A stretch of 15,094 nucleotides of DNA from DATHGT01 sp035317605 (GTDB lineage: Bacteria > Methylomirabilota > Methylomirabilia > Rokubacteriales > CSP1-6). The DNA lies in the NCBI GenBank assembly GCA_035317605.1, contig DATHGT010000387.1, positions 1-15,094 of the forward strand, in the 5' to 3' direction. The first letter of the stretch is position 1, and each line of letters begins with the position of its first letter. Positions 1-6,448 of the stretch are shown here, in pieces. A program made the translations under genes and the position numbers. The notes under the pieces were generated by a model. The model made no database searches, was not told the origin of the DNA, and saw only the letters and a list, made by a program, of their open reading frames with translations.

Positions 1-1026
1 GACGTCACCCACCACATGGCGAAGATCGAGGAGCGGGTGCGCGCGGCGACGTGGGGCCTCGTGGTCCGGCTCACCCTGCTCGCCGTCTCGATGACGCTGC
101 TCACCGGGCTCGTTCTCCAGCGCGTGGTCCTGCGCCCGCTCTCTCGTCTCATGCAGGGGATTCGCGGCCTCGGGCGTGGCGAATCGGCCCAGCCTCTCCC
201 CGTCGAGCGGCGGGACGAGCTCGGGCGCCTGGCCGAGGCCTTCAACACGATGGTCGACCAGCTTCAGGCCGCGCGCCGGCAGCTCATGGTGGAGACGGAG
301 CACGCGCTCGACCTCGAGCAGCAGCTCCGGCACTCGGCCACGCTGGCGGTGGCGGGGCGTCTGGCCACCGGAGTCGCCCACGAGATCGGGACGCCGCTGA
401 ACATCATCTCGGGCGAGGTCGAATACATCGCGGGACACCTGCCCGCGGGCGACGGGCTGCGCGCGGAGGTCGACGTCATCCTGGAGCAGATCGATCGGAT
501 CTCCTCGATGATCCGCTCGCTGCTCGACACCGTGCGGCCGGTGAAGCCGGAGATCCAGCCGATCGCCCTCAAGGACGTGGTCGATCGACTGCTGCTCTTG
601 CTCGAGCACACGGCGAGGCGTCACGGCGTGACCCTCGACGTCTCCGTTCCCGGCGACTTGCCGCCGGTGCGCGCCGATCGCAGCCAGCTCCAGCAGGTGA
701 TCATCAACGTGGTCATGAACGCGTTCGAAGCGGCGCGACCGAACGGCAAGGTCCAGCTCCTCGCCCGGCACGTCGCCCATCCGGAATGTCCGGGCGTGGA
801 GATCGAGGTGCGTGACACCGGTCCGGGCGTCCTGCCTTCCCTGCGGCAGCGAATCTTCGAGCCGTTCTTCAGCACCAAGCCGCCGGGCGAGGGCACGGGG
901 CTCGGGCTGCCCATCTGCCGCGACATCCTCGAGGATTTCGGCGGCGACATCACGGTCGAGAGCGCTCCCGGCGAGGGCGCCTCGTTCGTGATCTGGCTCG
1001 CCGAGGACAGGGCGCGCGATCGATGA
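1..1026 (+). CDS. Sensor histidine kinase (HAMP, HisKA, HATPase), 5' end outside the window
   Basis: The reading frame is open from base 1, so the sensor part lies upstream. The first in-window ATG (base 16) gives 336 residues and is probably not the true start. Numbering from that Met, a hydrophobic segment lies at about 15-35 and a HAMP linker at about 36-88. The HisKA H-box ATGVAHEIGTPLN has the phospho-acceptor His122. HATPase boxes follow: N box around NVVMNAFEAA (231-240), G1 DTGPG (267-271), F box FEPFFST (281-287) and G2 GEGTGLGL (291-298). It should be an inner-membrane kinase that autophosphorylates and passes phosphate to the regulator encoded next. Its TGA overlaps the regulator's ATG (ATGA), which indicates co-translation. 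The signal it senses cannot be deduced because the sensory region is missing. Confidence 0.95.
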   Translation, partial: DVTHHMAKIEERVRAATWGLVVRLTLLAVSMTLLTGLVLQRVVLRPLSRLMQGIRGLGRGESAQPLPVERRDELGRLAEAFNTMVDQLQAARRQLMVETEHALDLEQQLRHSATLAVAGRLATGVAHEIGTPLNIISGEVEYIAGHLPAGDGLRAEVDVILEQIDRISSMIRSLLDTVRPVKPEIQPIALKDVVDRLLLLLEHTARRHGVTLDVSVPGDLPPVRADRSQLQQVIINVVMNAFEAARPNGKVQLLARHVAHPECPGVEIEVRDTGPGVLPSLRQRIFEPFFSTKPPGEGTGLGLPICRDILEDFGGDITVESAPGEGASFVIWLAEDRARDR

Positions 1027-2357
1027 GCCCGCACGTCCTGGTCGTGGACGACGAGAGCGCGATGGTGCGAATGGTCCAGCGCCATCTCGAAGGCGAAGGG
1101 TTCCAGGTCACCCCGCTCAGTACCGGCCCCGACGCGATCGCCGCCCTCGCCCGCGAGGAATACGACGTGATCCTCACCGATCTCGTCATGAGCGACGTGG
1201 ACGGGCTGACCGTCCTGCGCGAGGCGCAGCGGCTGCAGCCGGCGGCGCGCGTGATCCTGATGACCGCGTTCACCAGCGTGGAGACCGCGATCGCGGCCAT
1301 GCGGCTGGGAGCGTACGACTATCTCTCCAAGCCGTTCAAGATGGGCGAGGTCACGATCGCGGTCCGGCGCGCGGTCGAGGACCGGCGTCTGCGCGAGGAG
1401 AACCGGCGGTTGCGCGACGAGGTCGGCCGCCGGTACGCGTTCACCAACCTGCTCGGCCGCTCCCCGGCGATGCAGCCGGTGTTCGAGCTGATCGCCGCGG
1501 TGGCCACCAGCGAGTCCGCGGTGCTGCTGGTGGGCGAGAGCGGCACCGGCAAGGAGCTGGCCGCGCGCGCGATCCACTGGAACGGCGCGCGACGGGCGGG
1601 CCCGTTCGTGGCCGTCAACTGCGCGGCCATCCCCGACACCCTGCTCGAGTCCGAGCTGTTCGGCCACGAGAAGGGCGCGTTCACGGGGGCGCAGCGCAAG
1701 CGACGCGGGCTCTTCGCGGAGGCCGCGGGCGGCACGCTGTTCCTCGACGAGATCGCCGACATGTCGCTCGCGCTCCAGGCCAAGCTCCTGCGCGCGCTCC
1801 AGGACAAGACGATCAGGCCGGTCGGCGGCAACGAGGAGGTCCGGCTCGACGTCCGCGTGGTCAGCGCGACCAACCGCGATCTGCCGTCGCTCGTGCGCGA
1901 GAGCGTCTTCCGCGAGGACCTCTATTACCGGTTGGCCGTGATTCCCATCCGGCTTCCGACCCTGCGTGAACGGGTCGAGGACATTCCGCTGCTCGCCCAC
2001 CACTTCCTGGAGCGGACCGCGGCGACGCTGGGACGGCGCTTCGACGGGTTCGCCGAGGACGCGCTCGCGTGGCTCGGCAAGCAGCCCTGGCCCGGCAACG
2101 TCCGCCAGCTCGAGAACGTCATCGAGCGCGCGGCCACGCTCACTAAGGGACCGTTGATCACCCGGGCCGACGTCAGCACCGATTTCGTCAGCGTGATGGG
2201 TACGGGGACGCCCCGCCGGCCGACGCTCCAAGAAGTCGAGCAGCAGTACATCGAACAGGTCCTGGCGGAGGCCAAGGGAGACAAGAACGCCGCCGCGCGG
2301 ATCCTGGGCGTGAGCGTCCGCACGCTCCAGCGCATGTTCCGTTCGCCCGAGACATGA
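1023..2357 (+). CDS. NtrC-family sigma-54-dependent response regulator
   Basis: A full-length (444 aa) bacterial enhancer-binding protein. An N-terminal receiver domain (about 1-120) has the acidic pair D9/D10, phospho-acceptor D53, T81 and K103. A central AAA+ domain (about 143-370) carries Walker A GESGTGKE (171-178), the sigma-54-contacting loop GAFTGA (218-223), Walker B GTLFLDEI (237-244) and the R-finger region FREDLYYRL (296-304). A C-terminal Fis-type helix-turn-helix spans about 405-440 (NAAARILGVSVRTLQRMF). An intact GAFTGA means it should activate sigma-54 RNA polymerase rather than sigma-70. It follows its presumed cognate kinase with a 4-bp overlap. The next gene downstream has a -24/-12 promoter with dyads upstream, making that outer-membrane gene the likeliest target. 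Specific ligand and regulon are unknown. Confidence 0.96.
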   Translation: MSPHVLVVDDESAMVRMVQRHLEGEGFQVTPLSTGPDAIAALAREEYDVILTDLVMSDVDGLTVLREAQRLQPAARVILMTAFTSVETAIAAMRLGAYDYLSKPFKMGEVTIAVRRAVEDRRLREENRRLRDEVGRRYAFTNLLGRSPAMQPVFELIAAVATSESAVLLVGESGTGKELAARAIHWNGARRAGPFVAVNCAAIPDTLLESELFGHEKGAFTGAQRKRRGLFAEAAGGTLFLDEIADMSLALQAKLLRALQDKTIRPVGGNEEVRLDVRVVSATNRDLPSLVRESVFREDLYYRLAVIPIRLPTLRERVEDIPLLAHHFLERTAATLGRRFDGFAEDALAWLGKQPWPGNVRQLENVIERAATLTKGPLITRADVSTDFVSVMGTGTPRRPTLQEVEQQYIEQVLAEAKGDKNAAARILGVSVRTLQRMFRSPET

Positions 2358-2361
2358 CCTC

Positions 2362-2395
2362 GTCGTAGACGACACCATGTCGTCGGCGACGACAT
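2362..2395. promoter_or_regulatory. Two dyads, candidate enhancer (UAS) for the NtrC-type regulator
   Basis: The first dyad is GTCGT-AG-ACGAC at 2362-2373. The second is ATGTCGTCGGCGACGACAT at 2377-2395, with perfect 9-bp arms around one base. Both share GTCGT/ACGAC half sites. The centre of the second lies about 117 bp upstream of the inferred transcription start near 2503, within the usual enhancer distance for sigma-54 activators. No T-run follows, so an intrinsic terminator for the regulator gene is less likely. That this regulator binds here is inference. Confidence 0.5.
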
Positions 2396-2476
2396 AACGT
2401 CGCCTTCCGCACTCGTCTCGCTTTCTTCCGTCGCGTCATCACCAGCAAGAACGTGGAATCGACGCTTGCCCGCGTC

Positions 2477-2492
2477 TGGTACGTGTCTTGCC
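2477..2492 (+). promoter_or_regulatory. Sigma-54 (-24/-12) promoter of the outer-membrane protein gene
   Basis: TGGTACGTGTCTTGCC matches the sigma-54 consensus TGGCACG-N4-TTGCW at every position except one in the -24 box and the final W. The invariant GG and GC dinucleotides have the correct spacing. Transcription would start near 2503, giving a leader of about 120 nt before the ATG at 2626. The site lies directly downstream of a GAFTGA-containing activator gene, which strengthens the call. Confidence 0.7.
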
Positions 2493-2549
2493 CCGCCGCC
2501 AGCGCGTGTGTCGGGTGTGGAGCGGGGGCGGGCAGCCTCCGCGCGAACA

Positions 2550-2594
2550 GCCGCGCCACGTCCCGGCCACGCAAGATCCTCAACGTGGCGCGGC
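2550..2594 (+). promoter_or_regulatory. Stable hairpin in the 5' leader of the outer-membrane protein gene
   Basis: GCCGCGCCACGT (2550-2561) and ACGTGGCGCGGC (2583-2594) are perfect 12-bp reverse complements around a 21-nt loop. The structure would begin about 47 nt after the inferred sigma-54 start and end 31 nt before the start codon, leaving the Shine-Dalgarno sequence (GGAGGAGG, about 2614-2621) outside the stem. The loop contains TCCTC (2577-2581), complementary to the GAGGA of the Shine-Dalgarno, so a pseudoknot is conceivable. It may stabilise the mRNA or control translation; either is inference. Confidence 0.5.
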
Positions 2595-2625
2595 ACTGCC
2601 CACACCGAACGCCGGAGGAGGAAGA

Positions 2626-4296
2626 ATGAGATCGTCGGCCCGGGTCATCCTGATAGCGCTCGTCATCCTCGGCGCCGCCGCCGGACCGAGCTTTGCCCAA
2701 ACCCCTGCTCCGAAGGTGACCATCAACGGCCTGGTCGACTTCGTGACCACCGCGTACTGGGGCTTGGGGCAGCAATCTCAGAACGGGGCGATCAGCCCGA
2801 ATCAACCCACCGTCGACCTGGGCAACAAGAAGCACGGTTGGTACTCGCGCGAGCGCGGCGTGTTCACGATCACCGGTGAGGTCGGCCGGGTCAAGGGCGT
2901 GTGGGCCGTCGAGCTGGACTTCCAGAACGGCGCCAGCAACTTCAATGCGTCCAGCCAGCCCGGCAGTCTCACCACGGTCGGCCCCTCCCACACCGGCCAG
3001 TCCGCGCCCTTCGACCTCGACACCGACGTCCAGGGCGCGGTCGAGACCAAGTGGCTCTACCTCGAGACTCCGGTCACCGGTCCTGGCTCGCTCCTGTCCT
3101 TCATCCCGGTGACGACGATCGGGCGCTTCGGCGGCCAGCCGTTCCGCGGTCACGACTACAAGCCCGGCATCCTGGCCACCGGTGACTTCCCGGGCGTGAA
3201 CCTCGAGACGAGGTGGACGCCGAGCGTTCGGAGCACGCTGACCTTCGTGCAGATCAGCGAGCAGCTCGACCGGTTCATCGCGCCGAACCAGAAGGATTCA
3301 TGGGCGCTGCTGGCCAGCCTCGAGGTCGACGTCTTCAAGGGCCTGACCATCAAACCGACGTACGCCTACGGCGAATGGGACGGCGGCAACTGCGGCACCA
3401 CCAACCTCGGTACGGTGGGATGGGGCGGCTACAACCCCAATACCAACTGCCCTGCCGTCGTGGCCGGCACGGTCGCCGGTCCCGGCCTGGTCGGTCGCAA
3501 CATCCGGCGGCACTACCTCGGCGCCGATGTCCGGTGGACGATGGGACCGTTCTCCCTCCAGCCGACGTTCATCTATCTCCTGGGCGAGCAGGAAGTTCCG
3601 AACCGAAGCGGCGTCATCAACGACGTCGACATCCGGTCGTACATCTTCGACACGATCGGCGGCTTCCGAACGGGTCCGCTCCTCATCGAGGCCCGCATCA
3701 TGTACACCCCGGGCATGGACGCCAACCAGGACATCCAGAACGCCGGCGGTGGCACCATCCGGACGTATCGGCCGATCAACCCCGGGACCAGCTACATGAA
3801 CGGCTGGTCGGAGATCTGGAAGAGCGGCATCGACTACCAGTCCGGGCTCCTGGTCAACCGGGGTGGAATGACGCTTCGCGAGTCCGCCAGCTTCGACAAG
3901 TACGGCCGCATCTTCTTCGGCATCGCGGCCGACTACTCGCTGACCCCGGCCCTGACCCTGACGGGAATCACCAACGTCAGCTGGACCGACACCGCGGTGG
4001 ACACGAAGGGCACCTCGGCCGCCGCGACGGGCCTCACCCCGAGCGGCATCACCACCGCGGGCAACCCCTTCAAGGGCGGCAAGGAGCGGTATCTCGGCAA
4101 CGAGTGGGTCGGGCGCCTGACCTACCGGTTCGCCTCCAACGTGTCGTTCGACCTGGCCCTCTCCGCGCTGATCACCGGCGACGCGTTGAACCTCCAGCGC
4201 ACGCCCGCCGGATTCGGGTGCGACACCGACGGCATCCCGACCTGCCAGTCGCGGAACGTCTACAAGGCGTCGGCCCGCATGCGCGTCACGTTCTGA
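2626..4296 (+). CDS. Outer-membrane beta-barrel (porin-like) protein with signal peptide
   Basis: The start at 2626 is preferred over in-frame upstream codons. It has a strong Shine-Dalgarno (GGAGGAGG) just ahead and begins a classical signal peptide: MRSS-AR, hydrophobic 7-20, and a likely cleavage after SFA (residue 24) before QTP. The mature part (about 532 aa) alternates short amphipathic strands with Gly/Asn/Thr-rich loops and ends in a terminal Phe (RMRVTF), the signature recognised by the BAM insertion machinery. No Walker, heme or protease motif is visible. Two close pairs of cysteines (in the GGNCGTTN and NTNCPAV regions, and in GCDTDGIPTC) could form loop disulfides. It is probably a general or substrate-specific channel. 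I do not recognise a precise family. A sigma-54 promoter and a two-component system upstream suggest regulated, perhaps nutrient-responsive expression. Confidence 0.85.
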   Translation: MRSSARVILIALVILGAAAGPSFAQTPAPKVTINGLVDFVTTAYWGLGQQSQNGAISPNQPTVDLGNKKHGWYSRERGVFTITGEVGRVKGVWAVELDFQNGASNFNASSQPGSLTTVGPSHTGQSAPFDLDTDVQGAVETKWLYLETPVTGPGSLLSFIPVTTIGRFGGQPFRGHDYKPGILATGDFPGVNLETRWTPSVRSTLTFVQISEQLDRFIAPNQKDSWALLASLEVDVFKGLTIKPTYAYGEWDGGNCGTTNLGTVGWGGYNPNTNCPAVVAGTVAGPGLVGRNIRRHYLGADVRWTMGPFSLQPTFIYLLGEQEVPNRSGVINDVDIRSYIFDTIGGFRTGPLLIEARIMYTPGMDANQDIQNAGGGTIRTYRPINPGTSYMNGWSEIWKSGIDYQSGLLVNRGGMTLRESASFDKYGRIFFGIAADYSLTPALTLTGITNVSWTDTAVDTKGTSAAATGLTPSGITTAGNPFKGGKERYLGNEWVGRLTYRFASNVSFDLALSALITGDALNLQRTPAGFGCDTDGIPTCQSRNVYKASARMRVTF

Positions 4297-4301
4297 GCTC
4301 G

Positions 4302-4323
4302 AAGGGGGGTCCCTCGGCCCCTT
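4302..4323 (+). terminator. Weak GC-rich hairpin after the outer-membrane protein gene
   Basis: AAGGGG (4302-4307) pairs with CCCCTT (4318-4323) across a 10-nt loop, starting 6 bp after the stop codon. No U-run follows (GAAACGG comes next), so it may only be a 3' mRNA-protecting hairpin rather than a true intrinsic terminator. Confidence 0.25.
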
Positions 4324-4348
4324 GAAACGGGAGTGATACGCTCGCGCC

Positions 4349-6091
4349 GTGACGAGCCGGGCGTGGCGGTGGGCTCTGGTGGGGGCGCTCGCGCTCCTGG
4401 GGGCCGCCGGCTACTGGGGCTTCGCGTTCGTCAGACTGTACCGGACCGGCTCCGGCGACTGGCAACGATTTCAGCACCAGTGGGAAGCGGCGCGGGTCGC
4501 CGTCATGCGATGGGGGGAATTCCCGCTGTGGGACCCGTTCCATTGCGGCGGCGTGACCCTCTTCGGCGATCCCGAGGCGCAGGTGTACGGTCCGCTCTTC
4601 TGGCTGCTCCTCCCGCTCGGAACGACGATCGGGCTGAAGATCTTCTTCGTGCTGCACACGGCCGCCGGGCTCACGGGAATGTTCGTTCTGGCGCGGCGCG
4701 AGCTCGGGGCCGGTGTCGCGCCAGCCATCGTCGCCGCGGCCGTGTGGGGCTTCGGCGGGTTCTTCGCCTGGCACGGGTCCAGCGGCCACATCACGTTCCT
4801 GCCGTTCTACCTCGCGCCCTGGTTGCTGCTCGCGTGGAGACGCGCGGCGGAGAACCCGCGCTGGTGTGTGGCGGTGGCGGCCATCATGGCGCTGGTGCTC
4901 CTCGAGGGGGGCGTCTATCCGTTTCCGTACTTCACGCTCCTCCTCGGGTTCGATGCGGTGGCGCGGCTGCTCGGGCGCGAGCCGCCCCGCGGGATCGTTC
5001 GCGCCGGAGCGATCGCTGGCGTGCTGACGCTCCTGCTGGGCTCGTTCCGGCTTCTTCCGATTCTCGAGACCCTCGAGCTCTATCCACGCCTCACGAGCAG
5101 CCGCGACTCGGTGTCCTTTCGGGAAGTCATCGTCATGCTCACCGGGCGCGGACCCGAGTACGAGTACGAGTACCCGTTCGGGCACGAATACGTGTGGCCG
5201 GAGTACGGCTCGTACACGGGATGGGTGCCCCTGATCGCCGCCGCGCTCGGAGGCGTCGTGGCGGTGTGGGGCGGGCGGTGGCGGCTCGTGTTCGGGGCGA
5301 TCCTCTTCGGCGGGTTGATGCTCGGGTACGAAAGCCCGTGGCATCCGTGGGCGATCCTCCACCTGGTCCCGCCGTTCGACTCCTTGCGCGTGCCGTCGCG
5401 CTTCGCCGTGCTGTTCACGTTCTACCTTGGGCTGCTTGCGGCGCTCGCGCTCCGGAGCCTCACCGAGCTCCTCGCGCGCTACCGGATGCCGCGCGCGCTC
5501 GACTGGGGGCGCCGCGCGCTCCCGTTGGTCCTTGCCTTCGGGATCGCGGCGGATGTCTTCATCACGAACCGCCCGGCGCGCGACCGCTGGCACGCCCCGC
5601 CGCCACCCTCACGGATCGTGGCGGACGTCCACTACCACCTGCTCCCCAGGGAACAGTACGACCGGCTCATCAGCTTCCCGGCGCTCGGCGTGAGCAATCG
5701 CGGCTGTCACACGGGCATGACGTACCGCGCGGCGCGCGGGTTATGGGACGGCGACGTCCCGCAGGTACGGCTCGAAGGCACCACCGGCACGCTCCACGTC
5801 GAGAGCCGGACGGCGAACACCATGCGGGCCGAGGTCACGTTGAAGAGCGAAGGCGACATCGTGTTCAACCAGACCTGGGCACCGGGATGGACGAGCTCGC
5901 TCGGCACGCTCGAGAAGGACGCGGTCGGGCGCATCGTCGTCCGCGCGCCGGCGGGGAGACACGACGTCGTCGCCCGGTACGTGCCCGGGCGGCTCGTCGC
6001 GGGCGCCGCGCTGAGCCTGACCGGGCTCGTGTTGTCGGTGCTGGTCCTGCTCTATGGGCAGCGCGCCCGACCGGCTACACCTTCTCGATGA
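4349..6091 (+). CDS. Polytopic membrane protein, YfhO / GT-C glycosyltransferase-like
   Basis: A 580-aa integral membrane protein with about ten or more hydrophobic segments (for example about 7-28, 81-115, 124-142, 151-163, 173-200, 216-240, 291-306, 312-327, 352-370, 390-404 and 549-569). The overall plan fits YfhO-type proteins. An N-terminal loop with WDPFHCGG and GDPEAQ (61-77) precedes the membrane core. The RVPSRF motif lies at 347-352. A soluble C-terminal domain ends in NQTWAPGW (507-514) and PAGRHDVVARY (534-544) before a last helix. Such proteins are thought to act in lipid-linked glycan or lipoteichoic acid glycosylation, but activity here is inference. The GTG start at 4349 opens directly on the first helix, but no convincing Shine-Dalgarno sits at normal spacing. 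The 3' end overlaps the convergent VOC gene by 17 bp. An acidic-aromatic EYEYEY run is present at 270-275. Confidence 0.8.
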   Translation: MTSRAWRWALVGALALLGAAGYWGFAFVRLYRTGSGDWQRFQHQWEAARVAVMRWGEFPLWDPFHCGGVTLFGDPEAQVYGPLFWLLLPLGTTIGLKIFFVLHTAAGLTGMFVLARRELGAGVAPAIVAAAVWGFGGFFAWHGSSGHITFLPFYLAPWLLLAWRRAAENPRWCVAVAAIMALVLLEGGVYPFPYFTLLLGFDAVARLLGREPPRGIVRAGAIAGVLTLLLGSFRLLPILETLELYPRLTSSRDSVSFREVIVMLTGRGPEYEYEYPFGHEYVWPEYGSYTGWVPLIAAALGGVVAVWGGRWRLVFGAILFGGLMLGYESPWHPWAILHLVPPFDSLRVPSRFAVLFTFYLGLLAALALRSLTELLARYRMPRALDWGRRALPLVLAFGIAADVFITNRPARDRWHAPPPPSRIVADVHYHLLPREQYDRLISFPALGVSNRGCHTGMTYRAARGLWDGDVPQVRLEGTTGTLHVESRTANTMRAEVTLKSEGDIVFNQTWAPGWTSSLGTLEKDAVGRIVVRAPAGRHDVVARYVPGRLVAGAALSLTGLVLSVLVLLYGQRARPATPSR

Positions 6092-6431
6092 CTTCGATCT
6101 GCACGCCGTCGGGGGCCTGGAGGAAGCCGACGCGGCGGCCGTTGTTCGCGGGCAGCTCTTCGAGAACCTGCACGCCGTTGCTCCGGAACTTCGCCAGCGT
6201 TCCCGTGTAGTCGTCGGTGTCGACCGCGATGTGCTCGATGCCGTAGTGCTGCTCGCGCTTCTGGGTGTCGACGATGGGCGTGAGGTTGACGGTCAGACCG
6301 TGCAGGTTCAGCCGGTAGCCGCGCGGTCCATTGTCGGCGATCACGGTGGCGCCGAGGTTGTCGACGTAGAACTGCATGGTCTGCTTCGGGTCGCGGCTCT
6401 TGAGATGCACGTGGTGGACGTTGATACCCAT
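6075..6431 (-). CDS. VOC-superfamily (glyoxalase/extradiol dioxygenase-like) protein
   Basis: A 118-aa single-domain protein made of two beta-alpha-beta-beta-beta halves. The first half begins with H7 followed seven residues later by D14. The second contains EHIAVDTDD with H67, and the C-terminal strand IEVIE contains E113. These are the usual VOC metal-ligand positions (His, His, Glu). The ATG at 6431 is preceded by AAGGAG at a good distance; the open frame further upstream is only a shadow inside the amidase gene. It is the last gene of the leftward cluster, 17 bp after the amidase stop. Family members include glyoxalase I, fosfomycin-resistance proteins, ring-cleavage dioxygenases and epimerases, and the substrate cannot be read from the sequence. 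The 3' end overlaps the convergent membrane-protein gene. Confidence 0.88.
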   Translation of the reverse strand: MGINVHHVHLKSRDPKQTMQFYVDNLGATVIADNGPRGYRLNLHGLTVNLTPIVDTQKREQHYGIEHIAVDTDDYTGTLAKFRSNGVQVLEELPANNGRRVGFLQAPDGVQIEVIEKV

Positions 6432-6448
6432 GATGGTCTCCTTGGTGG

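Noticed and set aside
621..2378. 585-codon open frame on the minus strand opposite the kinase and regulator
   Set aside because: It is antisense to two unmistakable genes. Its composition is Arg/Gly/His-rich without any domain; long shadows are expected at this GC content.
2377..2395. Palindrome as intrinsic terminator of the regulator gene
   Set aside because: No T-tract follows, and its position relative to the sigma-54 promoter fits an enhancer better.
2448..2470. Second sigma-54-like motif (TGGAATCGACGCTTGC)
   Set aside because: The GG-to-GC spacing is one base too long, and the better-matching site at 2477-2492 lies next to it.
3213..4325. 370-codon plus-strand frame inside the outer-membrane protein gene
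   Set aside because: It is a frame-shifted reading of the barrel gene, Arg/His/Pro-rich, without its own ribosome-binding site.
4286..5593. 435-codon minus-strand frame
   Set aside because: It is antisense to the membrane-protein gene, low-complexity Glu/Arg/Pro-rich, with no recognised domain.
4333..6210. 625-codon plus-strand frame overlapping the membrane-protein gene
   Set aside because: It is Arg/Ala-rich with no motifs, whereas the alternative frame gives clear membrane helices and YfhO motifs.
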